From: Flavobacteriaceae bacterium
Lineage (GTDB): Bacteria > Bacteroidota > Bacteroidia > Flavobacteriales > Flavobacteriaceae
Direction of reading: 5' to 3'
DNA length: 64,000 bases
Assembly: GCA_013214065.1 (NCBI GenBank)
Contig: JABSPK010000002.1
Coordinates: 1 to 64,000 of the forward strand
The notes below the pieces were generated by a model. It was not told where the DNA came from. It did no database searches and was given only the letters and a program-made list of their open reading frames with translations. The translations under genes were made by a program, and so were the position numbers. How positions within the stretch are numbered: position 1 is the stretch's first letter; each line of letters opens with the position of its first letter. Of the stretch, positions 37,044 through 46,075 are shown one piece after another.

Positions 37044-37871
37044 ATGAAATCTATCCTCGTTACGTTTTTTTCCTTGATCTTTTTGTTATTCGGTTCGATC
37101 CAACCTGAAGCTCCTGATTTTCAAGGCCAAGCGGTATACTTTTCAAAATCGACCCTCGAATTGGGGAGTTGGGGAGCCCGAATGAGCGAAGCCCAAAAAA
37201 AACAAATCAAGGAACGCTTGAAGAATCGTTTGGAGAAGACCTATATATTGAACTTCAACAAAGAAGCATCGGTCTTTAATGAAGAAGAACAACTCGATGC
37301 CATGTCGGGGGCCACGGATTCTTGGGGAAAGAACTTCGCCCGCGGGGAACAATACAAAAATGTGAAGGAAGACGCCTTGGTCCAAAGCCAGGAGTTCTAC
37401 GGTAAAAAGTTTTTGGTGAAAGACAAACTGCAGGCGTTCAATTGGAACATTGGTTCGGAGACCAAGCAAATCGGCGAGTATACCTGTTTCAAAGCATCGG
37501 CTTTGGTACCGACCAATGAATTGACCTGGTATGATTTTTCATGGGGCAAATTGCGCAACCAACAAGCCGCCAACGCGGAAGAAGGTGGTGAACCCCAGAT
37601 CGATATGACCCAAGTAGTGGCTTGGTATACACCCCAGATTCCCGTTTCACATGGTCCGGCTGAATATTGGGGCCTCCCAGGGTTGATACTGGAGGTCAAT
37701 GCCGGCGGAACGACCATGCTTTGTTCCAAAATCGTGATGAACCCCAAAGAATCATTGGATATAGAAGCCCCTAAAAAAGGCACGGTGGTGACCAAGGCCG
37801 AGTATGAGACCACGGTCTTGGGCAAAATGAAAGAGATGATGGAAAATAGGGGCAGAAGAAGAACCCGCTAA
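37044..37871 (+). CDS. GLPGLI family protein
   Basis: The 275-residue protein has a signal peptide (1-20) and the defining motif GLPGLILEV (about 207-215), preceded by YTPQIPVSHGPAEYW. The upstream parts NFARGEQYKNVKEDAL and GKKFLVKD are also typical. GLPGLI proteins are periplasmic or secreted proteins of unknown function, usually paired with an outer-membrane TonB-type barrel. That partner follows 39 bases downstream. The ATG at 37044 gives the signal peptide; the longer frame upstream does not. Confidence 0.93.
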   Translation: MKSILVTFFSLIFLLFGSIQPEAPDFQGQAVYFSKSTLELGSWGARMSEAQKKQIKERLKNRLEKTYILNFNKEASVFNEEEQLDAMSGATDSWGKNFARGEQYKNVKEDALVQSQEFYGKKFLVKDKLQAFNWNIGSETKQIGEYTCFKASALVPTNELTWYDFSWGKLRNQQAANAEEGGEPQIDMTQVVAWYTPQIPVSHGPAEYWGLPGLILEVNAGGTTMLCSKIVMNPKESLDIEAPKKGTVVTKAEYETTVLGKMKEMMENRGRRRTR

Positions 37872-37910
37872 TCCAAACCTCCTTATCCTAGTTCCATCCA
37901 AAAGAAAACG

Positions 37911-40625
37911 ATGAAGCGAATCCTGACCGCGCTGGTCTTGTTGATCGGCCTGACCGCTTATGGCCAAATACAATTGGAAGGGGTCGTCAAAGACACCCTG
38001 GGTAATCCGCTAGAACTGGCCAATGTAATCGCCATCAATCAAGAAACCAATGCCATGGCCTCCTATGGCATTACCAACGATTCGGGAAAGTTCAAGATCG
38101 AACTAGGCCCCAATGGTTCGTACCAAATCCAAATCAGCTATGTGGGCATGAAGATGCTCAAGGTGCCCTTGGAGACGAAGGAATCGGATATTGTTACCGA
38201 CTTTGTTCTGGAACCTGAAAACGCCCTTGACGAGGTCGAACTGGTCTATGAAATGCCGGTTCAAGTCAAGGGGGATACCTTGGTCTACAATGCCGATTCG
38301 TTTCAAGACGGTACGGAACGAAAGCTCGAAGACGTTTTGGAGAAATTACCGGGGGTCGAGATCAATGAAGACGGGCAGGTCGAAGTTGAAGGGAAGGTGG
38401 TCAACAAACTCATGGTGAACGGCAAGGACTTTTTTGATGGGGACACCAAACTAGCGACCAAGAACATTCCTTCAAAAGCGGTCGATAAGATCCAGGTACT
38501 TCGAAACTATGCCGAAGTCGGGCAGTTGCGAAGTGTCAGGAACAACCAAGACAATGTCGCCCTGAACATTAAGCTGAAGGAAGGAAAAGAGAATTTCTGG
38601 TTCGGCGATGTTACCTTGGGTGGCGGGGCCTCTCCAGATGACGGCTTGTACGTGGTACAACCGAAGTTGTTCTACTACAGTCCGAAGTACACCCTCAACT
38701 TTATCGGCGATTTCAACAATACAGGTGAAGTGGCATTGAACCGGCGTGATATCCGCAATTTAAACGGAGGTTTTCGAGTACCGAGCCAAAATAGCGGTAC
38801 CGATATCAGTTTGGGGAACAACAGCTTGAACTTTTTGACCGATCAAAACAACACCTTGGAAATCGAAAGCAAATTGGCGACGGCGAATTTCAGTTATTCC
38901 CCATCTTCGGGCTTGGATTTAAGCGGTTTTTTGATTTATAGCAGCAGCAGGATTTTATCTCGGGAAATCAACGGCATCCAATATACCGACCCTGCTTTGG
39001 GCATTCCCGATGAGGTGACCGAAGCTTCGGGTCGTGAACGCTCTGAGGAAGGTTTGGTGAAATTAAGTGCCTCCTTCCAACCCAATTACAGCAACCAGAT
39101 CGACTATGATGTTTTGGCACGGATCGCCAGCGATCAACAGAGTCAATTGGTCGCATCCTCGGTCTTGGGAAATACACTTCGTGTCGACGACTATACTCCA
39201 TGGAGCCTAAACCAGAATTTGAATTACTATTATACCCTGAACGAGAATAACATCTTTGCCCTTGAGGCCCAACATCAATTGAGGGAGGAAGATCCTTTTT
39301 ATAATGCGGTATTGACCAATACGGATTCGGATAACGATGCCTTCGACGCGACAGCGGGGTCCCTGGGCTTCGATACGGGGCAGGACGCCTATGTTTTCGA
39401 TCAGAATAGAATGATCAAATCAAATCAGCTGGATGCGAAGTTGGATTATTACAACATCTTGAATAAAAAGAGCAACTTGAACGTGACCTTTGGGGTGATC
39501 TTTAGCCGTCAGGAGTTCAATTCCTCCATTTTCCAGTTCTTGGATGATGGATCTACCTTCGAGCCTACACCGGTCATTAACGATGGACGATCACGTAATG
39601 ATATTACCTATAATTTCAGTGATCTGTATCTCGGATTGCGCTACCGCTTGAAAACAGGAAAATTTACCATTACCCCTGGACTATCGGTGCATGCCTACGG
39701 AAACAAGAACGAGCAGTTCGGCAGTATTTTCGAAGACAATTTCTTTCGCGTGCTACCCGAATTCGAGACCCGGATCGATCTGAAAAAGAGTGAATCGCTC
39801 ACCTTGCGCTATGATATGCGCAACCAGTTTACCGATGTCACCCGATTGGCCGAGGGGCTGATTTTGAATAGTTTCAATGACATCCAATTCGGGGAAGCCG
39901 GGTTGCAAAACGCCTTGTCGAACAATATCAGTCTGTTGTACAGTAGCTTTAACTTGTTCAACTACACCAACGTTTTCGCACGTGCGGCCTATTCGAACAA
40001 CATCGACCAGATCCGTAGTTTGACCGATTTCGAGAACGTCATCCGTACGAGTACCTTTTTCAACTCGAATTTCGCCGATGAGACCTTCAGTCTGTTCGGC
40101 CGTGTACAGCGCACCTTCGGTAAGGTACAGGCCACCTTGAACGCTGGGTTCAATTACAGCAAGATCAACCAATTCATTCAAGGCCAACGCTCATTGAACG
40201 AAGGATTTACCCAGACCTATACCCCGGGAATCCGAACCAATTTCAAAATCGCCCCCAATATCAATTTTCGATACCGTTACAGTGTCACCAACAATGAACA
40301 AGGTGGGGGAGTGACCAAGTTCGTGACCAATGCCCCTTCGATCGATTTCGATGCCTATATCTGGAAATCGGTCACCCTGCGATCGCAGTACACCTATACC
40401 AATCAGGACTTGGGCGATGGAAATTCACAGTCGTTCCAGAATTGGGATGCTTCATTGGCGTACCGCAAAGACCGCGATGCGAAATGGGAATATGAATTGA
40501 AGGCTACCAATTTACTGGATATCGACGCCCAGGTTCGCAACAGTGCCAATAACGTGTCGGTCTTCTCATCGGAAACCTTCATCCAACCCCGTTTCGTTAC
40601 GTTTCGAGTCGTTTATAGCCTGTAG
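37911..40625 (+). CDS. TonB-receptor-like outer-membrane barrel protein with regulatory N-domain
   Basis: The 904-residue protein has a signal peptide (1-19), a carboxypeptidase-regulatory-like domain (about 20-105: LEGVVKDTLGNPLELANVIA) and a plug with VLEKLPGVEINEDGQVEVEG and MVNGKDFFDG, then a long barrel. This branch, the outer membrane beta-barrel family protein, usually lies next to a GLPGLI gene, as here, and the two probably act together. Whether it takes up a ligand through TonB is not known. It is convergent with the next hydrolase gene, with seven bases between. Confidence 0.92.
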   Translation: MKRILTALVLLIGLTAYGQIQLEGVVKDTLGNPLELANVIAINQETNAMASYGITNDSGKFKIELGPNGSYQIQISYVGMKMLKVPLETKESDIVTDFVLEPENALDEVELVYEMPVQVKGDTLVYNADSFQDGTERKLEDVLEKLPGVEINEDGQVEVEGKVVNKLMVNGKDFFDGDTKLATKNIPSKAVDKIQVLRNYAEVGQLRSVRNNQDNVALNIKLKEGKENFWFGDVTLGGGASPDDGLYVVQPKLFYYSPKYTLNFIGDFNNTGEVALNRRDIRNLNGGFRVPSQNSGTDISLGNNSLNFLTDQNNTLEIESKLATANFSYSPSSGLDLSGFLIYSSSRILSREINGIQYTDPALGIPDEVTEASGRERSEEGLVKLSASFQPNYSNQIDYDVLARIASDQQSQLVASSVLGNTLRVDDYTPWSLNQNLNYYYTLNENNIFALEAQHQLREEDPFYNAVLTNTDSDNDAFDATAGSLGFDTGQDAYVFDQNRMIKSNQLDAKLDYYNILNKKSNLNVTFGVIFSRQEFNSSIFQFLDDGSTFEPTPVINDGRSRNDITYNFSDLYLGLRYRLKTGKFTITPGLSVHAYGNKNEQFGSIFEDNFFRVLPEFETRIDLKKSESLTLRYDMRNQFTDVTRLAEGLILNSFNDIQFGEAGLQNALSNNISLLYSSFNLFNYTNVFARAAYSNNIDQIRSLTDFENVIRTSTFFNSNFADETFSLFGRVQRTFGKVQATLNAGFNYSKINQFIQGQRSLNEGFTQTYTPGIRTNFKIAPNINFRYRYSVTNNEQGGGVTKFVTNAPSIDFDAYIWKSVTLRSQYTYTNQDLGDGNSQSFQNWDASLAYRKDRDAKWEYELKATNLLDIDAQVRNSANNVSVFSSETFIQPRFVTFRVVYSL

Positions 40626-40632
40626 TGCCAAT

Positions 40633-41919
40633 TCAGTTTTTTGTTAAAAAATCGATGACCGCCCCGGCAAAATCGGCTTGTTTGTAGGTGTTGTTATGGT
40701 CGCCTTTGAGCAAGATCATTTCGCTTTTTGGTATCATTGCCTGTAGTTCCTTGGGGTCACCATTGTCGGTATCGGCATCGCCACAGGCGATCAAGACCGG
40801 AATACGGATGTTGTTTAGTTCGGTAGGTCGGGTTACCGGTTGAAAATCCTGCAAATGCCCCAACACCTTTAGATCCGCCCCGATCGATTCGGCATAGGCT
40901 ATTGCTCCCGAAGTTAAGGTGTCCGCTGCTTTTCGACCACTAAACGCATCTGCAAAGGCCTTGCGCCGCTCCCAGTCGGGGTCGGTGAAATCAGCACCCA
41001 TTCCACCTAAGACCGCTTTGGTGATCTGTAGTTCCTGCGTTAGCAGTTTGGCCAAAACGATGCTTCCCCGAGAATATCCAACGGCATGATAGGCGGTGAG
41101 GTTCAAATGATCGGCAAGGGCCAAAAGGTCTTTTACTTCGGCATCATGGTGATAGCTATCAGGCAATTGCGGTTTGTCCGATTGACCATTACCCCGTAAG
41201 TCGGGAACGATGGCGCGAAACCCCTGGGCGATCAACGCTTTTTTAAGCTCCGTTTTATTCCATGAGTTACCGCTATTGATGAATCCGTGTAGCAACAGCA
41301 CCGGATACCCGCTTCCGGTATCGGTGTAGGCTATCGATATACCGTCAAAGGTCTTGAACTTGCCGCTTAAGGTTACCGTTTTCAAGGCTTTGGGACGAAT
41401 AGCCTGCAATACTTCCCAGTTGGTATGGTCCTTCGGTTTGGGTGACAGTTTGAACACCCATAAGCCTCCCTTTTGATGGGTGGTGATCTTCAGATGAAGA
41501 CGGATTTCCGCTTTGGTAAAGAAACCGTCTTTGGTGACCACCGTACTCTCATATCCGGATTCGTTTTCTTGCAAGGCCACTTGGGTGTCGACCGTTTCGA
41601 ATTTACCGACTGCTTGCATCAAACCGTCATAATAGGATTCGAGGTAGGTCGCCAGTGTCTGCTTATCGACGTTCAAGGGCTGTTTCAAAACCCAAGCGAA
41701 GGCATAGGTCCAAAAGCCATCGGTGTTCATGACGTTCCATTGTGGGGAAAACCGCACCTCCTCATAACCTGTCAACGGAATGTCTGGGGCAAAAGAAAGG
41801 GGTAAGGTCAATTTTTCATAGGTCCAATCCCCCGGCGCTACAAGCACGGGGTCGGCCTCTTGACCATAGGTGAAACCGCTTAGGGCGATCAACAAAAAGA
41901 AGTAATGGATTCGTTTCAT
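40633..41919 (-). CDS. Secreted alpha/beta hydrolase with N-terminal extension
   Basis: The 428-residue protein has a signal peptide (1-19), about 180 residues of unrecognised beta-rich sequence, and an alpha/beta hydrolase domain from about 200 (YTDTGSGYPVLLLHGF). The nucleophile is Ser in VGYSRGS, the acid is likely Asp in IACGDADTD and the base His in KGDHNNTY. The C-terminal half alone would be a standard hydrolase. A cell-envelope esterase or lipase is likely; its substrate is unknown. Confidence 0.87.
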   Translation of the reverse strand: MKRIHYFFLLIALSGFTYGQEADPVLVAPGDWTYEKLTLPLSFAPDIPLTGYEEVRFSPQWNVMNTDGFWTYAFAWVLKQPLNVDKQTLATYLESYYDGLMQAVGKFETVDTQVALQENESGYESTVVTKDGFFTKAEIRLHLKITTHQKGGLWVFKLSPKPKDHTNWEVLQAIRPKALKTVTLSGKFKTFDGISIAYTDTGSGYPVLLLHGFINSGNSWNKTELKKALIAQGFRAIVPDLRGNGQSDKPQLPDSYHHDAEVKDLLALADHLNLTAYHAVGYSRGSIVLAKLLTQELQITKAVLGGMGADFTDPDWERRKAFADAFSGRKAADTLTSGAIAYAESIGADLKVLGHLQDFQPVTRPTELNNIRIPVLIACGDADTDNGDPKELQAMIPKSEMILLKGDHNNTYKQADFAGAVIDFLTKN

Positions 41920-41963
41920 GGGTGGTTGCTCAATACCTAAAGGTACTAAAACAACTTAAGGGG

Positions 41964-42680
41964 TTAAGATCGGTTTTTAAGCCGGTATTGGTAAGGATTG
42001 CTACCAGGGCTTTCTTTTTTCAACTTAGGAAGCCGTTCGAACCGACCGGTGGCCAATATTTTCTTTTGAAAACGGCTGCGATCGAGATTCTCGTCCAAAA
42101 TCGTTTGGTGCAGGCGGTGTAGTTCGGGCATGGTGAAGGCCGATGGTAGTAGGTTGTGGGTGTGCAACTCGTTTTTACTGTCTTCCTTTAAGCGGTTTCT
42201 CGCGAAATCGATAATCAAACCGTGATCCAACCACAAGTCGGGCAGCTGGTCAAAAGGAAACCAGGCAACGGCTTCGTCGAACTCACCGGGTTCAGGTTTT
42301 GTGTGGGCAATATCGACCAACGAGTAATGCGAAAGGGTTACGAAACGATCATTGATCCAGTAGTCGTCACGCCATGGCAATCCGTTGGCGTCGAAGTAGT
42401 TTTTGAACTCTTGGTCGAAACGGCGATCGGCCGCACCGAATACGGATAGGAACTTAAAATGGGGTCGGGCCAAGCCGGTCCGTTCCTTTAAGATGCGGAC
42501 GACGGCATGGTCAACCGATTCGTCTTTCTTGATATAGCCCCCGGGAAGCGCCCATTTCGGACCTAATTTCAAAAGCAGGCATTTCAAAATACCGTCTTCG
42601 TACCCAATGATGACCAGGTCTATGGAGAGGTTGGGGAGAAAATAATCCCTCCCGTTTTCTAGGATGTCGTTCATATCCAT
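41964..42680 (-). CDS. Nudix-type transcriptional regulator (NrtR/AraR-like)
   Basis: The 238-residue protein has a Nudix domain (about 20-150) whose Nudix box, GGYIKKDESVDHAVVRILKERTGL, lacks the REUxEE signature and is thus probably a sensor, not an enzyme. The C-terminal part (about 165-225) with NLLPSAFTMPELHRLHQTI is the winged helix of the NrtR family. In Bacteroidota, relatives bind sugar derivatives and control glycosidase genes. The gene is divergent from a GH3 glycosidase, and the promoter region between them contains two matching palindromes. Confidence 0.87.
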   Translation of the reverse strand: MDMNDILENGRDYFLPNLSIDLVIIGYEDGILKCLLLKLGPKWALPGGYIKKDESVDHAVVRILKERTGLARPHFKFLSVFGAADRRFDQEFKNYFDANGLPWRDDYWINDRFVTLSHYSLVDIAHTKPEPGEFDEAVAWFPFDQLPDLWLDHGLIIDFARNRLKEDSKNELHTHNLLPSAFTMPELHRLHQTILDENLDRSRFQKKILATGRFERLPKLKKESPGSNPYQYRLKNRS

Positions 42681-42685
42681 CCCAA

Positions 42686-42717
42686 CAAAAATAACAATTG
42701 TGACGTTTGGTCACAAA
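42686..42717 (-). promoter_or_regulatory. Promoter of the Nudix-type regulator gene
   Basis: On the minus strand TTTG (42714-42717), a 20-base spacer and TATTTTTG (42686-42693) give an exact Bacteroidota promoter. The palindrome 42698-42716 occupies its spacer and -33 element, so the regulator likely represses itself. Confidence 0.7.
42698..42716. promoter_or_regulatory. Operator palindrome 1
   Basis: TTGTGAC, five bases, GTCACAA is a perfect seven-base inverted repeat. It overlaps the -33 elements of both divergent promoters. Confidence 0.7.
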
Positions 42718-42736
42718 TTAAGATTTATTATATTTG
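42706..42736 (+). promoter_or_regulatory. Promoter of the GH3 gene
   Basis: TTTG (42706-42709), a 19-base spacer and TATATTTG (42729-42736) match the consensus exactly. The -33 lies in palindrome 1 and the -7 overlaps palindrome 2. Confidence 0.75.
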
Positions 42737-42753
42737 TGGCAAAATGACACAAA
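42733..42753. promoter_or_regulatory. Operator palindrome 2
   Basis: TTTGTGGCA, three bases, TGACACAAA is a nine-base inverted repeat with one mismatch. Its half-sites match those of palindrome 1 (TTTGTGnC). It overlaps the -7 element and start site of the GH3 promoter. Confidence 0.7.
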
Positions 42754-42763
42754 TAAACCCATC

Positions 42764-45187
42764 ATGAATAAAAAGATAAAAACGGTATTGAAAGTCCTAG
42801 GTGTTTTGTTGCTGCTGCTACTGTTGACAGGATTTTTGACCTACCGCTATTTCAAGGCGACCTTTTTGAATTTTGAAAAGGACTATAAGCAAACCACCGA
42901 ATTCAATACGTTGACGGTCGATGGCTACGCCTTTTTGGACCGCAATGGCAATGGTGCCCTGGATATTTATGAAGACGACCGACAAGCTGTCGAAGCCCGT
43001 GTCGCCGATGTTTTGGCCCAGATGACCTTGGAGGAAAAGATCCATTTGCTCAAGGGGTCGGGCATCGCATCGGCCATGGGGGCCGGTGAACCTGATGGTA
43101 TTCCCGGAGCCGTGGGTACGATTGTGCCAACACCACGATTGGGAATTCCTACGGTCTACCTTTCCGACGGCCCGGCTGGCTTGCGCATCGAACCGACAAG
43201 GGAAGGCGAAGACCGTACCTTTTACTGCACGGCTTTTCCGATCGCTACCCTTTTGGCCTCTACCTGGAACGAACCCCTGGTGCGGGAAGTGGGCGAGGCC
43301 ATGGGTAAGGAAGCCTCTGAATACGGCATCGATGTCATTTTGGGCCCGGGGGCCAACCTCCATCGGCATCCGCTTTGTGGTCGGAACTTTGAGTACTATT
43401 CCGAAGATCCACTCTTGACAGGGATCATAGGTGCCGCCATGGTCAACGGAATCGAAAGCCATGGTGTCGGTACATCGGTCAAGCATTTCGTTGCCAACAA
43501 CCAAGAAACCGAACGCTTTCTGAACGACGTGGTCATTTCGGAACGCGCCCTTCGAGAACTGTATTTGAAGGGCTTCGAGATTATTGTCGAACGGGCCCAA
43601 CCCTGGACCATCATGTCTTCCTATAACAAAGTGAACGGAACTTATACTTCCGAGAGTCCGCGATTGTTGACCGATATCTTGAGAACCGAATGGGGTTTCG
43701 AAGGTCTGGTGATGACCGATTGGTTCGGTGGGCGTAATGCCCCTGCCCAAATCAGCGCGGGCAACGATCTTTTGGAACCCGGTACGAAAAGACAGTGGGA
43801 TGCCTTGACCGAGGCGGCTGAATCAGGTCAACTAACTGAATCGGATATCGATCGTGCCGCGGCGCGCATCCTTACCTTGGTTTTCCAAACGAAAAAAATC
43901 AAAGGGGAAGCTTATGGGGAGAATCCCGATCTTGGGGCGCATGCGTCCATTACCCGAAATTCTGCGGCAGAAGGTATGGTGCTATTGAAGAATGAAGCCG
44001 CGCTTCCGTTGGCCGAAGGTTTGAATATCGCCTTGTTGGGCACGACCTCGTACAACTTCATTGCCGGAGGAACGGGTTCTGGTGATGTGAATGAGGCGTA
44101 TACCGTTTCTTTGGAAGAAGGTTTGGCCAATGCGGGTTTTACCATCAACACCAAAGCCAAATCGCTTTACGAATCGCTGAAAACGGCCAATGCTGAGGCA
44201 TTCGTCAAGCCTGAAGGACTTGAAGCTATGTTCAACCCCTTTCATCCCCCTGAAATGTCATATTCCGAAACCGAGCTGGAGACCATCGTCGCTACCGCCG
44301 ATGTGGGCGTATTGACCCTTGGTCGCAACGCCGGTGAAGGTGCCGATCGTAGCCATACCCAAGGTGATTTTTTGATTACCGATCAAGAACGACGATTGAT
44401 CGAGATGACGAGCGAGGCGTTCTCGACTGCCGGTAAAAAGCTGGTAGTGGTCATGAATATTGCCGGGGTGATTGAAACGGCTTCTTGGAAGGATGAGCCC
44501 GATGCCATCGTTTTAGCTTGGCAAGGTGGCCAGGAAGGGGGTAATTCGGTAGCTGACATCCTATCGGGGGTAGTGAATCCGAGTGGGAAATTGCCCATGA
44601 CCTTTCCCAATAAGATCAAGGACCATGCTTCACATGCGAACTTTCCTGAAGGTGGCGGCACACTCAGTATGGGCGATTTGATGGGCCAACTCCTATTCCC
44701 ACCAGACGAGCGACCTGAAGAAGAAAAATTGGCGAACCGTGATATTACGGTATACGATGAAGGCATCTATGTGGGATACCGCCATTTCGACAAGCGGGAT
44801 CTTGAGGTGTCCTATCCTTTTGGGTTCGGACTTTCCTACACTGAATTCAGTTATGGGGATATGGTGGTGGAATTGGAAAACGACTCGCTGTCGATTGCCT
44901 TGACCGTTTCGAATATTGGGGAAAGCCCCGGTAAGGAAGTCGTACAATTCTATGCGGAAAAGGAAGGAACAACAATCGATAGGGCACCCCAAGAACTGCA
45001 GGGTTTTGTCAAAACCACACTTTTACAGCCCGGCCAGGTCGGTAGCCTTCGATTGAAACTGCCGATTCGATCACTAAGGTATTGGGACGAAGGCAACAAT
45101 GGCTGGACTTTGGAGCCCGGCGATTATCGCATCAAGGCGGCGGCCTCTTCACGCGATGTGCGGAAAACCGTCGGAGTGACCCTGTAG
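42764..45187 (+). CDS. Glycoside hydrolase family 3, beta-glucosidase type
   Basis: The 807-residue protein has a membrane-spanning signal region (about 8-27) and a short segment with DRNGNGALDIYEDD, which looks like a calcium-binding loop. The GH3 N-terminal domain follows, with the nucleophile Asp 319 in LVMTDWFGG, then the GH3 C-terminal sandwich domain (about 405-650) and a fibronectin type III-like end. It should release glucose or a similar sugar from beta-linked oligosaccharides in the periplasm. The start ATG 42764 was chosen because it follows the promoter and gives the signal. Control by the divergent Nudix-type regulator is inferred from the operators. Confidence 0.93.
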   Translation: MNKKIKTVLKVLGVLLLLLLLTGFLTYRYFKATFLNFEKDYKQTTEFNTLTVDGYAFLDRNGNGALDIYEDDRQAVEARVADVLAQMTLEEKIHLLKGSGIASAMGAGEPDGIPGAVGTIVPTPRLGIPTVYLSDGPAGLRIEPTREGEDRTFYCTAFPIATLLASTWNEPLVREVGEAMGKEASEYGIDVILGPGANLHRHPLCGRNFEYYSEDPLLTGIIGAAMVNGIESHGVGTSVKHFVANNQETERFLNDVVISERALRELYLKGFEIIVERAQPWTIMSSYNKVNGTYTSESPRLLTDILRTEWGFEGLVMTDWFGGRNAPAQISAGNDLLEPGTKRQWDALTEAAESGQLTESDIDRAAARILTLVFQTKKIKGEAYGENPDLGAHASITRNSAAEGMVLLKNEAALPLAEGLNIALLGTTSYNFIAGGTGSGDVNEAYTVSLEEGLANAGFTINTKAKSLYESLKTANAEAFVKPEGLEAMFNPFHPPEMSYSETELETIVATADVGVLTLGRNAGEGADRSHTQGDFLITDQERRLIEMTSEAFSTAGKKLVVVMNIAGVIETASWKDEPDAIVLAWQGGQEGGNSVADILSGVVNPSGKLPMTFPNKIKDHASHANFPEGGGTLSMGDLMGQLLFPPDERPEEEKLANRDITVYDEGIYVGYRHFDKRDLEVSYPFGFGLSYTEFSYGDMVVELENDSLSIALTVSNIGESPGKEVVQFYAEKEGTTIDRAPQELQGFVKTTLLQPGQVGSLRLKLPIRSLRYWDEGNNGWTLEPGDYRIKAAASSRDVRKTVGVTL

Positions 45188-45295
45188 CCGTATGCCCGAA
45201 CTGAATTGAATTAGGGCAAACCTTGATTCCCATCTTGAAATCCATCGCCGAGTGGGGCGATTTCGTAGTGGCCAATCACGCGGCTTGATATAAGC

Positions 45296-46039
45296 TTATT
45301 GGCCATAGAGCTCATGGATACCCCTGATGTCACCATCTTGCAAACCGGAGATTCCCAATGATAGGAAATCCGGATTCATGATATTGTTCGACTCGACATG
45401 GCCAAGCCCCAATACATGACCGGTCTCATGGATAATGAAATCACCGAAGGTCGTACAATCGTCAAAAGCCAAACCGGATTGGATGACCACATTTCCTGAA
45501 AAAGCCGTGCAAGGTGCTGAAGGATAATTCGGATAACCGATCCCCCCTTGACGGATGTCGGCTACGAAAAAGCGGATATCGGCCGTACTGTTTTCCGGAA
45601 GTTCTTGAAATTCGATATTCGTAACCGTGGCCCAAGCCTGAAGTGCCCTACGGATTTCCGATTTGGCGCAGCTCGGCAAGGTCGCGAATGATTCGCTAGG
45701 CAGATCGATTTGGGCATGGGTGTCGATTATCCCGTTTTCTTCTTGAAAACTAAAGCTTAGGGTACCCCCTGCTGTTTCAGGGCCTTGGCTGTTGTATCCT
45801 GCTGGGGAAAATAGCGGGTTTTCGCCCCATTTGAATCCGAAGAGACAATAATTCCCATTGCCATTGGTGCATTCGGAAAGGGCGGCATTACAGCTCGAAA
45901 ATCGCGAAGACGGGTTGAGTACCGTTGCTTCGTTGTCGGTATCGGGTTCATCATTACCGCAGGCGTTACAGAACAACGCTGCTGAGAAAACAAACATCCA
46001 TCTTTTAAAAAGATTCCATAGCTGCGTTGGATTTCTCAT
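45296..46039 (-). CDS. Matrixin-family (M10) metalloprotease, lipoprotein
   Basis: The 247-residue protein has a signal with lipobox-like LFCNACG and a metzincin zinc site HETGHVLGLGHVES, followed by the Met turn in NIMNPDF. The prodomain cysteine switch of animal matrixins is not evident. It is a predicted outer-membrane or secreted endopeptidase. The start at 46039 is the only one that leaves an intact signal. Confidence 0.87.
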   Translation of the reverse strand: MRNPTQLWNLFKRWMFVFSAALFCNACGNDEPDTDNEATVLNPSSRFSSCNAALSECTNGNGNYCLFGFKWGENPLFSPAGYNSQGPETAGGTLSFSFQEENGIIDTHAQIDLPSESFATLPSCAKSEIRRALQAWATVTNIEFQELPENSTADIRFFVADIRQGGIGYPNYPSAPCTAFSGNVVIQSGLAFDDCTTFGDFIIHETGHVLGLGHVESNNIMNPDFLSLGISGLQDGDIRGIHELYGQ

Positions 46040-46075
46040 AGATCGAAGGTAAGTTTTTCCGTGTTTAAACGGGCA

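Noticed and set aside
45244-45304. Two small inverted repeats (ATCGCC/GGCGAT and GGCCAAT/ATTGGCC) after the GH3 gene
   Set aside because: Neither has a U tract on either strand and the second overlaps the end of the matrixin gene, so a terminator was not called.
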